64,000 nucleotides of DNA from Aliiruegeria sabulilitoris (GTDB lineage Bacteria > Pseudomonadota > Alphaproteobacteria > Rhodobacterales > Rhodobacteraceae): the NCBI RefSeq assembly GCF_001558155.1, contig NZ_LOAS01000001.1, positions 186,001-250,000 of the forward strand. Direction: 5' to 3'. The notes under the pieces were generated by a model. It was not told the DNA's origin, did no database searches, and was given only the letters and a program-made list of their open reading frames with translations. Shown here in pieces: positions 1 to 7,701 of the stretch. Both the position numbers and the translations under genes were made by a program. The first letter of the stretch is position 1, and every line of letters begins with the position of its first letter.

Positions 1-47
1 AGGCCGAGAGCCGTTGCACCGAGAAGCGTCGTGGTGATGGACTTCAT
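1..47 (-). CDS. Start of a gene running off the left edge, signal-peptide-like N-terminus
   Basis: Only the first 15 codons are inside the window. They read M-K-S-I-T-T-T-L-L-G-A-T-A-L-G, a lysine followed by a hydrophobic run typical of a Sec signal peptide. A good ribosome binding site (TGGAGGAAACCC) sits directly before the ATG. Since it follows the racemase and the polyamine-type ABC genes on the same strand, a periplasmic binding protein or other exported protein is possible, but this is inference; the function cannot be called from this fragment. Confidence 0.55.
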   Translation of the reverse strand, partial: MKSITTTLLGATALG

Positions 48-379
48 AGGGTTTCCTCCAGTTTGGGTCAGACCCTCCCAGGCTCCTCCCAGGAGTGCTT
101 ATGGTTGAATGGAGCGATTAGGCTTCCGTTTCGTCAGGATAGCAATCCATCACGTTCCGGTCGCGGTTTTTTCCTCCAGCGCACCTTGTTCCTCCCGGTG
201 CGCCGGGTAGATGAGAGACTTGCCGTATGAACGGGATATTACCGAGAGAGGGGTCCGGGCTGTAATAATTGAAATATTGGTCGCTTTGTCGAGGGTCGGA
301 GAACGGAGCGACTCAGTCGCCATGGCGCTGCCTTCCCCGACGCTCCAATTGGAAAACGCCTTGCCCGCCGCGGAGGACA
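48..379. other. Gene-free gap, possible promoter for the gene at the left edge
   Basis: No convincing reading frame lies in this 332-base gap, which is noticeably richer in A+T around 240-300 than its surroundings. On the minus strand TCGACA (292-287) and ATTATT (269-264) are separated by 17 bases and could be a weak sigma-70 type promoter for the exported protein starting at 47. The match to the -10 consensus is poor, so the promoter is only a suggestion. Confidence 0.3.
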
Positions 380-1024
380 TCAGTCGCGCGAGATTGCCCG
401 CGCCAATCTGGCGGCCGCAGTGACACCGTCGATAACCGGTTGCGCCAGCTCCCGCTGGATACCGGGTGCCAGATGGGACATCCCCCCGCAGCCGAGGATG
501 ATGCAATCGCAATTGCCCTGTGCAAGCGCGGCCCGCGACGTCTCGACAATCCGTCCCGCGGCCGAGCCGGATTGATCTTCCGTTTCGAGCACAGGCAGCT
601 CGCTTGCGTGAACCCTGCCGAGAAACCCGCCCATCCCGTAGCGCTCGATGTTTTGCTCGATCACGGGAATCGATACCGAAAGCGTGGTCACGACCGAGAA
701 ACGCAACCCCCGCAGCGCAGACATGTGAAAGGCGGCCTGACCGATGCCGATCACCGGGCAGGACGCGATGCGGCGCGCTTCGTCAAGGCCGGTATCGTCG
801 AAACACCCGATAATGACACAGTCGATTTCGGGCCCTACGCTCCCGACCAGATCGAGAAGAGGCGGAACGGCCGCCGCGCCGTCTTCTGGCCCCTGGATCG
901 CCGGCGGGCCATCATGGGATGTCCAGCCGAGAACATCGATATCCGGTTCGGCGACCCGCGCAGCGTCGACCATGGACTGTGTCATAGAGGCCGTGCTGTT
1001 GGGATTGATGATCAGGACACGCAA
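380..1024 (-). CDS. Aspartate/glutamate/hydantoin racemase family protein
   Basis: A 214-residue cytoplasmic enzyme of the Asp/Glu/hydantoin racemase superfamily, which inverts a C-alpha stereocentre with two cysteines and no cofactor. The N-terminus has the family motif NPNS (residues 7-10). The two catalytic cysteines are visible as GCFDD (C74) and LGCGGM (C179), almost the spacing known for HyuA-type hydantoin racemases. The start is a TTG because only this gives the conserved M-R-V-L-I-I-N-P-N N-terminus. The gene lies 3 bases after the ABC permease and is probably the last cistron of that importer operon. Together with the N-carbamoyl-D-amino-acid hydrolase at 11331 it suggests processing of hydantoin- or carbamoyl-type amino acids. 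An Asp/Glu or allantoin-type racemase activity cannot be excluded. Confidence 0.85.
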   Translation of the reverse strand: MRVLIINPNSTASMTQSMVDAARVAEPDIDVLGWTSHDGPPAIQGPEDGAAAVPPLLDLVGSVGPEIDCVIIGCFDDTGLDEARRIASCPVIGIGQAAFHMSALRGLRFSVVTTLSVSIPVIEQNIERYGMGGFLGRVHASELPVLETEDQSGSAAGRIVETSRAALAQGNCDCIILGCGGMSHLAPGIQRELAQPVIDGVTAAARLARAISRD

Positions 1025-1027
1025 GGC

Positions 1028-1870
1028 TCAGAGCATTCCTTTTCCGGCGTCGGAGCCTTGTTTCTTCCGCCTTTTTGCCTGGATCCATGCGAGGGCGAGG
1101 AAGATGGCGATGATTGCGAAGGAGAAGGCGGTTGTGAGGGTTCCGAGCGCGAAGATGACGGGCGTGGTGACGTTCGTGGTCATGCCGTAGATCTCGAGCG
1201 GCAGCGTGTTGTAGCTGCCGGAGGTGAGCAGCGTACGGGCGAACTCGTCGTAGGAGAGGGTGAAGCCGAAGAGCGCGACGCCGATGAGCGAGGGGGCGAT
1301 GATCGGCAACACGACGTGGCGGATCGTCTGCCAGGGATTGGCGCCCTGGTCGCGGGCAGCTTCCTCGTAGCTGGGATCGAAGCGGTTGAAGACGGCGAAC
1401 ATGATCAGCAGGCCGAAGGGCAGCGTCCATGTCAGCTGGGAACCGTAGCCGGAGGTGGACCAATGCACGTTCAGCCCCGATTGCGAGAAGATCAGGCCAA
1501 CCCCGAGAGAGATCAGGATCGAGGGGATCACCAGCGATGTGATAACGAGGTAGAAGATCATGCCCGAGCCGGCGAAGCGCTTGCGGAAGGCAAGCCCGCC
1601 CATGATCGAGACGACAACGGTCGTCACCATGACCATCAGCCCCAGCACCAGCGAGCGCGAAAAGCTGCCCCAGATATCGCCCACCGCCTGCTGGCGGAAA
1701 AGATCGGCGAACCAGTAGGTGGAGACGCCGCGCATTGGGAAGGTCAGCCCACCCTCCGGCCCCTGGAAGGAGAGGATGCCGATGGTCATGGTCGGCCCGT
1801 AGAGGAAGAGCAGGAAGAGCGTGAAGAACCCGGCGAGGATGTAGAAGCTGCGGGGGCGTTTACCGGACAT
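1028..1870 (-). CDS. ABC transporter permease, PotC/YdcV-like
   Basis: A 280-residue inner-membrane permease of the spermidine/putrescine class of ABC importers. It has about six hydrophobic segments and the cytoplasmic EAA loop that contacts the ATPase (E-E-A-A-R-D-Q-G-A, followed by LP-I-I-A-P), around residues 165-190. It begins one base after the stop codon of the partner permease, so the two are translationally coupled and presumably form a heterodimeric channel. The substrate is not deducible from the sequence: this class takes up polyamines, but related systems carry other cationic or amino-acid-like compounds, and the neighbouring racemase suggests the latter. Confidence 0.9.
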   Translation of the reverse strand: MSGKRPRSFYILAGFFTLFLLFLYGPTMTIGILSFQGPEGGLTFPMRGVSTYWFADLFRQQAVGDIWGSFSRSLVLGLMVMVTTVVVSIMGGLAFRKRFAGSGMIFYLVITSLVIPSILISLGVGLIFSQSGLNVHWSTSGYGSQLTWTLPFGLLIMFAVFNRFDPSYEEAARDQGANPWQTIRHVVLPIIAPSLIGVALFGFTLSYDEFARTLLTSGSYNTLPLEIYGMTTNVTTPVIFALGTLTTAFSFAIIAIFLALAWIQAKRRKKQGSDAGKGML

Positions 1871-1871
1871 C

Positions 1872-2735
1872 TCAGAGCTCCTTGCGAATGTCGACGAAGC
1901 GCAGCAGCACGGCGATGATCAACAGCACCGTGGCCAGCAGCACCACCGCGGTGGCGGCGGCCGAGGGGTATTGTAGCAATGCGATGTCGTTGGAGATCAG
2001 CCGGCCCACATTGGCCGACTGGCTGCCGGACATGAAGCGCACGGTGGTGAAATCGCCCATCACCAGCGTGACGACGAAGATCGAGCCGATCATGATGCCA
2101 GGCTTGGTGAGCGGGATGATCACGTTGGTCAGGGTCTGGAAACCGGAGGCGCCGTTGTCATAGGCCGCCTCGATCAGCGAGCGGTCGATCCGCATCATCG
2201 TGTTGAAGATCGGCACCACCATGAACAGCGTATAGAGATGCACGAAAGCCAGGATCACCGAGAAATCGGAGAAGAGCAGCCATTCTAGAGGCTCGTCGAT
2301 CACGCCCCAGGAAATCAGCGTCGAATTGGCCAGCCCGTTGCGCCCCAGGAACGGGATCCAGCTGATCATTCGGATGATGTTCGAGGTCCAGAAGGGAATG
2401 GTGCACAGCAGGAAGAGCGCGACCTGCCATGTGAGCGTGCGGACATGGAAGGCCAGGAAATAGGCCACCGTGAACCCGATGACCAAGGTGAAGGCCCAGG
2501 TGATCGCGGCGTATTTGAAGGTGTTGAAGAAGACCGAATAGGTCACCGGCGAGCCGAAGAGGAACTCGTAATTGTCGAACAGGAAGGCCGGGTAGATGGA
2601 GAACTCGGTTGCTCCCCAGAAACTCACCACCACGATCATCGCGATCGGGAGCACGAGGAAGGCCAGCAGCACCAGCGCGAGCGGCGAAGCCAGCAGCCAT
2701 CCCGTCAGATGGGGGTTTTTCAGCAGGTTGCGCAT
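1872..2735 (-). CDS. ABC transporter permease, PotB/YdcU-like
   Basis: A 287-residue inner-membrane permease, partner of the downstream PotC-like protein. It shows six predicted membrane segments and the EAA loop (E-A-A-Y-D-N-G-A-S, then IPLTKPGI) near residue 190. The reading frame is open further upstream to 3044, but that part overlaps the binding-protein gene and is not protein-like. The ATG at 2735 is chosen because it gives a normal permease N-terminus (M-R-N-L-L-K-N-P-H). A strong stem-loop separates it from the binding-protein gene, a layout that commonly lowers permease expression relative to the binding protein. Confidence 0.9.
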   Translation of the reverse strand: MRNLLKNPHLTGWLLASPLALVLLAFLVLPIAMIVVVSFWGATEFSIYPAFLFDNYEFLFGSPVTYSVFFNTFKYAAITWAFTLVIGFTVAYFLAFHVRTLTWQVALFLLCTIPFWTSNIIRMISWIPFLGRNGLANSTLISWGVIDEPLEWLLFSDFSVILAFVHLYTLFMVVPIFNTMMRIDRSLIEAAYDNGASGFQTLTNVIIPLTKPGIMIGSIFVVTLVMGDFTTVRFMSGSQSANVGRLISNDIALLQYPSAAATAVVLLATVLLIIAVLLRFVDIRKEL

Positions 2736-2760
2736 TGCAGCTCCGGCTTGGGCGGGGGAA

Positions 2761-2787
2761 CCCCCTTCCCGGGAGGCGGGAAGGGGG
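2761..2787 (-). promoter_or_regulatory. Intercistronic stem-loop between binding-protein and permease genes
   Basis: CCCCCTTCCCG (2761-2771) is a perfect 11-base inverted repeat with CGGGAAGGGGG (2777-2787), loop of 5. It lies between the solute-binding-protein gene and the first permease gene of a minus-strand operon, the usual place for an mRNA-stabilising or partially terminating hairpin. No T-run follows, so complete termination is unlikely. Confidence 0.6.
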
Positions 2788-2848
2788 AAATGCGGGGCGG
2801 CGCGGAAGGGAAGAGAACCCGCTGCCCCGGTTGTCTTGCTTGGCCCGG

Positions 2849-4132
2849 TCAGGCCGCGACGAACTCGTTCCACTTGCGAACCATGTACTGGTTCTCGTCC
2901 ATCACCGCGTTCCAGCAGGCCACCGCACCCATGCGGTCGTAGAAGGAGCCGCCGTCGCGCACCGCGCCGGCCTTCTCCATGACTTTGCCGAAGGGGTTGG
3001 TGATGTCGCTCTGGGCAGGCTTGCCCTCGAACCAGAAGCCCCACTCGTCTTCGGTCATGAAGTTCTTGGAGGTCTCCGGAACGGCCGAGTAATAGCCCTG
3101 GCGCATCAGGAAGCCACCGACCCAGCCGTCGAGATACCAGTTGATGTATTCATAGGCCGCGTCCAGCTCGAGCCCGGAAAGCGACTTCGACAGGCCGATA
3201 CCGCCGCCCCAGCTGCGGTAGCCTTCCTTCAGCGGCTGGTAGACACAAGGGATGCCCTGGCTGCGCACCGCGGTAATGGCGGGCGACCACATGGACTGGA
3301 TCACCACCTCGCCGGAAGCCATCAGGTTCACCGACTCGTCGAAGGTCTTCCAGAAGGCGCGGAACTGGCCGGCCTTCTTGGCCTCGATGAAGATCGCCAT
3401 CGTCTTGTCGATCTCCTCCTTGGTCATGTTGCCCTTGTCGCCATAGGCGATCTCGCCCATGGCCTCGCAGACCATCGCCGCGTCCATGATGCCGATCGAG
3501 GAGATGTCGAGGATCGAGGCCTTACCCTTGAACTCGGGGTTCAACAGTTCGGCCCAGGTCGAGATCTCCCGGCCGATCAGGTCAGGTCGGATGCCCAGCG
3601 TGTCGGCGTTGTAGATGGTCGGGATCAGCGTCATCCAGCCGGATTCCTCGGCCACGAACTCGGTGCCGTCCGGCCCGGTGGTGAAGCCCACGCTATGCGG
3701 CGCGGTGCCCTGCGCGATGGTGCTCTCGGGCGTCAGCTTGCCATCGCGGAAGATGCCGACGATCTTGTCGTAATTCTTGATCCTGGAGACATCCATCGCC
3801 TGCAGGTTGCCCGTCGGCCAGACCTTCTTGCAGATCCAGTATTCGATATCGGCGATGTCGAAGCTGTCGGGCTGGGTGGCGGCGCGCTGCGTCACGGCGT
3901 CGGAATCGAGCGCGGTCATCTCCAGCGTGAAGCCGAGATCTTCCTTCACCTTCTGCCCCACCTCGTTGAGGTTGGACACGCCGGTGCCGAACTGGCGCAG
4001 CGTCACATCCTTGATGTTCTGCGCCCAGATCATCGGCGCGCCGAGCGTCGAGGCGCCCGCGGCCGTCACGGTGGCGGCGGCGCCCTTCAGAACGCTGCGG
4101 CGGCTGAGTTTGGGAGTGGTGAAGTCTTTCAT
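2849..4132 (-). CDS. Extracellular solute-binding protein, PotD-type, Tat-exported
   Basis: A 427-residue periplasmic binding protein of the spermidine/putrescine family, the ligand-capturing subunit of the ABC importer. The N-terminus carries a twin-arginine signal (S-R-R-S-V-L-K-G, residues 10-17) followed by an Ala-rich hydrophobic stretch ending at about A-Q-N, so export is probably by the Tat pathway in folded form. It is longer than classical PotD (about 350 residues) and closer in size to the YdcS class. It is the second gene of the operon, downstream of the ATPase. Ligand unknown; the gene context (racemase, GntR regulator, diaminopropionate and carbamoyl-amino-acid catabolism across the promoter) points to an amine or amino-acid derivative. 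Confidence 0.88.
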   Translation of the reverse strand: MKDFTTPKLSRRSVLKGAAATVTAAGASTLGAPMIWAQNIKDVTLRQFGTGVSNLNEVGQKVKEDLGFTLEMTALDSDAVTQRAATQPDSFDIADIEYWICKKVWPTGNLQAMDVSRIKNYDKIVGIFRDGKLTPESTIAQGTAPHSVGFTTGPDGTEFVAEESGWMTLIPTIYNADTLGIRPDLIGREISTWAELLNPEFKGKASILDISSIGIMDAAMVCEAMGEIAYGDKGNMTKEEIDKTMAIFIEAKKAGQFRAFWKTFDESVNLMASGEVVIQSMWSPAITAVRSQGIPCVYQPLKEGYRSWGGGIGLSKSLSGLELDAAYEYINWYLDGWVGGFLMRQGYYSAVPETSKNFMTEDEWGFWFEGKPAQSDITNPFGKVMEKAGAVRDGGSFYDRMGAVACWNAVMDENQYMVRKWNEFVAA

Positions 4133-4171
4133 GGTCCGTCTCCTGTTGCGGTTTGGCTTGTATGCCCGACT

Positions 4172-5155
4172 TCAGACCGAGACCGGGTGCATCGCGCTGT
4201 CGTCCCACGACAGGCCCACATCCACGCCCTGCTGCATCGGATTCTCGAAATATGTTTCCTCGGGGACGATGGCCGCGACCTCTTGGTCTCCCGCCGCCCG
4301 GATCGTCAGCAGCACATAGGCGCCCTGGTATTCGATCCCGGTCACCTGGCCATCGAGCCGCCCCTCGGCCGTCGAAGTCAGCGCGACCTTGTCGCTGCGG
4401 ATCGCGAAATGGCCATGCGGCAGCGCGATCACGTTATGGCCACCCATGAAACGGGCGACGAATTCCGTCTTCGGCGCGTTGAACACCTCGCGCGCGGGGC
4501 CGGCCTGCTCGATCACGGCGTTGTTCATCACCACGATCTCGTCGGCCAGCGCCAGCGCCTCGTCCTGGCTGTGAGTGACGTGGATGAAGGTGATGCCCAG
4601 CTCCTGCTGCAGCCGCTTCAGCTCGGTCCGCATTCGGATGCGCAGGAACGGGTCGAGCGCCGAGAGCGGCTCGTCCAGCAGCAGCACCTGCGGATTGGTG
4701 ATCAGCGCACGCGCCAGCGCCACCCGTTGCTGCTGGCCGCCCGAAAGCTGGTCAGGCAGCCGGTCGGCATATTGGTCCATATGCACAAGCTCCAGCATCT
4801 CGCCGGCCTTCTTGCGCCGCTCCGGGGCATCCACACCCTTCATCTTCAGGCTGAAGGAGACGTTGTCGGACACGCTCAGATGCGGAAAAAGCGCATAGCT
4901 CTGGAACATCATCGCCGTGCCCCGCTTCGCCGGCGGCAACCACGAAACATCCGCCCCGCCCAGCACGATCGAGCCCTCGCTCGGATCCTCGTGCCCCGCG
5001 ATCATCCGCAGCGTGGTCGACTTCCCGCAACCCGAAGGCCCCAGCAAACACGCGTAGTTCCCTTTCCGGAAATGATGATCAACGCCATCAACCGCCAATG
5101 CTTCGCCGTAACGCTTGGTCAGGGAAACCAGTTCGAGATCCTGTCCGGTGGTCAT
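4172..5155 (-). CDS. ABC transporter ATP-binding protein, PotA-type
   Basis: A 327-residue ATPase of the polyamine importer class. Visible motifs: Walker A GPSGCGKST (about residues 38-46), Q-loop in M-M-F-Q-S-Y, signature LSGGQQQR (about 138-145), Walker B LLLDEP with D-loop SALD, and the switch histidine in THSQDEA. The C-terminal 90 residues form a TOBE-like regulatory domain (for example G-Q-V-T-G-I-E-Y-Q-G). It is the first gene of the operon, with its promoter in the gap shared with the divergent GntR gene. Slightly shorter than E. coli PotA (378 residues), the difference being in the C-terminal domain. Confidence 0.92.
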   Translation of the reverse strand: MTTGQDLELVSLTKRYGEALAVDGVDHHFRKGNYACLLGPSGCGKSTTLRMIAGHEDPSEGSIVLGGADVSWLPPAKRGTAMMFQSYALFPHLSVSDNVSFSLKMKGVDAPERRKKAGEMLELVHMDQYADRLPDQLSGGQQQRVALARALITNPQVLLLDEPLSALDPFLRIRMRTELKRLQQELGITFIHVTHSQDEALALADEIVVMNNAVIEQAGPAREVFNAPKTEFVARFMGGHNVIALPHGHFAIRSDKVALTSTAEGRLDGQVTGIEYQGAYVLLTIRAAGDQEVAAIVPEETYFENPMQQGVDVGLSWDDSAMHPVSV

Positions 5156-5298
5156 ATTTGTTCCCGCTATCAGTCAACCGATCTTTCGCCGGCACGCGCG
5201 AAAAGCGGAAAGGCGTTTCGGCCCTGAGCCGGCGCCAAACGGGAACTGCCCGGGTTCCACGCGGGGTTCCGGGCACTAAGTGTAATTTTGAGGCGAAA

Positions 5299-5310
5299 AT
5301 CGTATACAAT
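5299..5310. promoter_or_regulatory. Probable GntR/FCD-family operator in divergent promoter
   Basis: ATCGTATACAAT is a near-perfect palindrome (10 of 12 positions symmetric) in the A+T-rich gap between the ABC operon and the GntR gene. Sites of the ATTGTATACAAT type are typical for FCD-subfamily GntR regulators. Its position 88 bases before the regulator start and 144 bases before the ATPase start suits control of both directions, including autoregulation. Confidence 0.5.
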
Positions 5311-5397
5311 CTGGGAATAGATTGCGCACACATATCGCGAATCTTGCACTCAACTGAATCGTCGCCCTAACAAGAACGGAGACGAAGGGAGTATCTC

Positions 5398-6090
5398 GTG
5401 ACCGGCATCGGCATAACCAGTAATCAACGTGGCCGGAATGTTGCCGAGGGCCTCGCAACGGCGATCCACGAACACCGGCTGTCGCCGGGCATGAAACTCA
5501 ACGAGGACGAGGTCGGCGAGATTTTCGGGGTCAGCCGCACCATCGTGCGCAGCGCCCTGCAGACGCTGTCCCACGCGCAGCTCGTGGTGATCGAACCCAA
5601 TCGCGGCGCTTTCGTCGCGCGTCCGAGCATCCGCGAGGCCCGCGAGGTTTTCGAGGCCCGCGCGTTGCTCGAAACACGCACCGCGCATTCCGCCGCGACC
5701 CGCGCGACGACCGAAGACATTGCGCTTCTGAAGCGTCATATCGACGAGGAGCACTGGGCGTTCGATGCCGGTGAAACCGGACGCGCTTTACGCCTGTCGG
5801 GCGATTTCCATATCGAGATCGCGCGTATCGCCAACCAGGCGACAATCGCGGCCTTCGTCCGCCAACTCGTGGCGCGCTCTTCGCTCATCATCGCGCTTTA
5901 TTGGCGGCGCCGGCAGGCCACCTGCGAAAGCCATGCGCATCATGCCTTGCTCAAGGCGCTGGAAGCGCATGAGGCCGACCGCGCCAAGGAGTTGATGACG
6001 AGTCATCTGGTGGACTTGCTCTCGCTGCTCGACCTTACCGAGCCGACGGACGCACCTGCTTCGCTCAAGGAGGCTTTCAGACTCCCATGA
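5398..6090 (+). CDS. GntR-family transcriptional regulator, FCD subfamily
   Basis: A 230-residue DNA-binding regulator. Residues about 15-75 form the winged helix of GntR proteins (LATAIHEHRLSPGMKLNEDE, then V-S-R-T-I-V-R-S-A-L). Residues about 90-215 form the helical FCD ligand domain, whose metal/ligand site is suggested by D-F-H-x-E-I and later histidines (S-H-A-H-H). The start is a GTG preceded by a purine-rich GAAGGGAG. It is divergent from the ABC importer and overlaps the next gene by 4 bases (ATGA). FCD regulators usually sense small carboxylates or amino-acid derivatives. It probably controls the transport and catabolic genes on both sides. Confidence 0.9.
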   Translation: MTGIGITSNQRGRNVAEGLATAIHEHRLSPGMKLNEDEVGEIFGVSRTIVRSALQTLSHAQLVVIEPNRGAFVARPSIREAREVFEARALLETRTAHSAATRATTEDIALLKRHIDEEHWAFDAGETGRALRLSGDFHIEIARIANQATIAAFVRQLVARSSLIIALYWRRRQATCESHAHHALLKALEAHEADRAKELMTSHLVDLLSLLDLTEPTDAPASLKEAFRLP

Positions 6091-6914
6091 TCTTGCGAAA
6101 CCTGTCGCTATCGGAACTCGAAACCGTCCTCGAATGGGCGGCCACGGAAGGCTGGAACCCGGGGCGGGACGATCCCGAAGTCTTCCTTGCCGCCGACCCG
6201 GAGGGGTTCTTCGTCGCGGAAGTGGACGGCCAATTGGCGGCGGCGATTTCGGTGGTCAACCACTCCGACAGCTTCGCCTTTCTTGGCCTCTATATCTGCC
6301 ACCCGGATTTCCGCGGTCGCGGCATCGGCCTCGCGCTATGGAAACACGCCCTGGAGCATGCCAGTGGCCGGACGGTCGGGCTGGATGGTGTGCCCGATCA
6401 GCAAGAAAACTACCGGCGTTCGGGTTTCGTCACGGCATCCGAGACCGCACGATTTGAAGGACCGCTCGTCGCCCGACAGAACAACGCGATTCGCCCAGCA
6501 ACCGCCGCAGAAATTCCCGGGATGATCGCGCGCTGCGCCGCCGCAAATGGCTACAGCATGGACCGCTTTCTGTCTGCCTGGTTCCGCCCGACCGAGCACC
6601 GCGAGAGCCTGGTGCTCGACGCAGGCCACGGGATCGCCGGGTTCGCCACCTGGCGGCGGTGCCGGCAGGGCGTGAAGATTGGCCCGCTCGTCGCAGACCG
6701 AATGGAAAGCGCGACGGCCCTGATGCATGGGATCGCCGCCAGGGCGCCCGATGAAACATTCGTCATCGATGTCCCGCGCGAGATGTCCGCACTTGCGGCG
6801 CATTGCCGGGGCGCGGGGATGAGTTGCTCTTTCTCCACCGCTCGGATGTATCGCGGCACACCGCCGGATGCAGGTGGAGACATTCACACGATCGCCACGC
6901 TCGAACTGGGCTGA
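6087..6914 (+). CDS. GNAT family N-acetyltransferase
   Basis: A 275-residue protein whose N-terminal half (about residues 3-130) is a GNAT acetyltransferase fold, with the acetyl-CoA pyrophosphate loop R-G-R-G-I-G near residues 78-83 (consensus Q/RxxGxG/A). The C-terminal half continues with a second, more divergent region of the kind seen in YitH/HolE-like GNATs (G-I-A-G-F-A-T-W-R-R, G-P-L-V-A-D). It is translationally coupled to the GntR gene and so probably belongs to the same pathway, for example acetylating an amine taken up by the adjacent transporters. Substrate not deducible. Confidence 0.85.
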   Translation: MILRNLSLSELETVLEWAATEGWNPGRDDPEVFLAADPEGFFVAEVDGQLAAAISVVNHSDSFAFLGLYICHPDFRGRGIGLALWKHALEHASGRTVGLDGVPDQQENYRRSGFVTASETARFEGPLVARQNNAIRPATAAEIPGMIARCAAANGYSMDRFLSAWFRPTEHRESLVLDAGHGIAGFATWRRCRQGVKIGPLVADRMESATALMHGIAARAPDETFVIDVPREMSALAAHCRGAGMSCSFSTARMYRGTPPDAGGDIHTIATLELG

Positions 6915-6947
6915 CGATCACATCTGACCCGGGGCACACCGCCCTGA

Positions 6948-6969
6948 ACCGGCCGCCCGCGCGGCCGGT
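6948..6969 (+). terminator. GC-rich hairpin after the GNAT gene
   Basis: ACCGGCCGC (6948-6956) pairs perfectly with GCGGCCGGT (6961-6969) around a 4-base loop, 34 bases after the GNAT stop codon. There is no T-run, so it may act as a weak or Rho-assisted terminator or as an mRNA-stabilising end. Confidence 0.5.
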
Positions 6970-7170
6970 CTCAACACGTGAACACGACACAGTTAACTCC
7001 TCGATTTAACGCATGGAGTTATGTTCGCACGGTTTCAGCCCCGAGACCTCCATACCTGCTCAAATTTGCAGCGAAGCTCTGTTCTTGCCCGCGATGCGCC
7101 CTCGCGATTCTTGCCGTCGCGTTATGTGCTGACACCTTGATGCGGCTGACAGGACCCGGGGGCGCCACGC

Positions 7171-7701
7171 ATGGCCGATATCGCAACACAGGCACGTTCT
7201 TGGAGCCTGCGACTGAACAAGGTGGTCGAAATCACCTGCGTGGTTTTGCTGGTGTTGCTGGTGCTCGATGTCTGGCTCGGCGTGCTGGTCCGCTATGTCA
7301 TCCCGCTGCCGTTGACTTTTACCGAGGAACTCGCGCGCTACCTGATGATCTGGATGGCACTGCTCGCGGTTTCCTCCGGCATTGCCCATCGCGAACATAT
7401 CGGCGTGGAATTCGTCTTCTCCCGTTTGCCCGCCCGCGCGCGCCGCACCCTTGCCATCACTTTCGACGTCATCGCCTTCGTCTTTTTCTTCCTGCTCTTC
7501 TGGTACGGGCTGGCCTTTGTCGAGAAAGGCTTCTCCCGGCTGACGATGATCTACGCCATCCCCAAGGGCTACCCTTTCATCGGTGTGCCACTGGCGGCCG
7601 CGCTGGCCTGTGTTCAGCTGGCGTTGGTCTTCATCCACGACATGTTTGACGACACCCCGCCCACATCAACGGGCGAAACCCTGGCCGGAGGAATGGAATG
7701 A
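7171..7701 (+). CDS. TRAP transporter small permease, DctQ-type
   Basis: A 176-residue inner-membrane protein with four hydrophobic segments, the small (4TM) subunit of a tripartite ATP-independent periplasmic transporter. Family features include the L-x-V-x-x-R-Y region in segment two and E-E-L-A-R-Y-L-M-I-W-M-A before segment three. It overlaps the large permease gene by 4 bases. TRAP systems use the sodium gradient to import carboxylates and related acids captured by the DctP subunit. Confidence 0.92.
   Translation: MADIATQARSWSLRLNKVVEITCVVLLVLLVLDVWLGVLVRYVIPLPLTFTEELARYLMIWMALLAVSSGIAHREHIGVEFVFSRLPARARRTLAITFDVIAFVFFFLLFWYGLAFVEKGFSRLTMIYAIPKGYPFIGVPLAAALACVQLALVFIHDMFDDTPPTSTGETLAGGME

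Noticed and set aside
2609-5227. An 872-codon plus-strand frame
   Set aside because: It is antisense to the ABC ATPase and binding-protein genes, which carry clear motifs; the product looks like a shadow.
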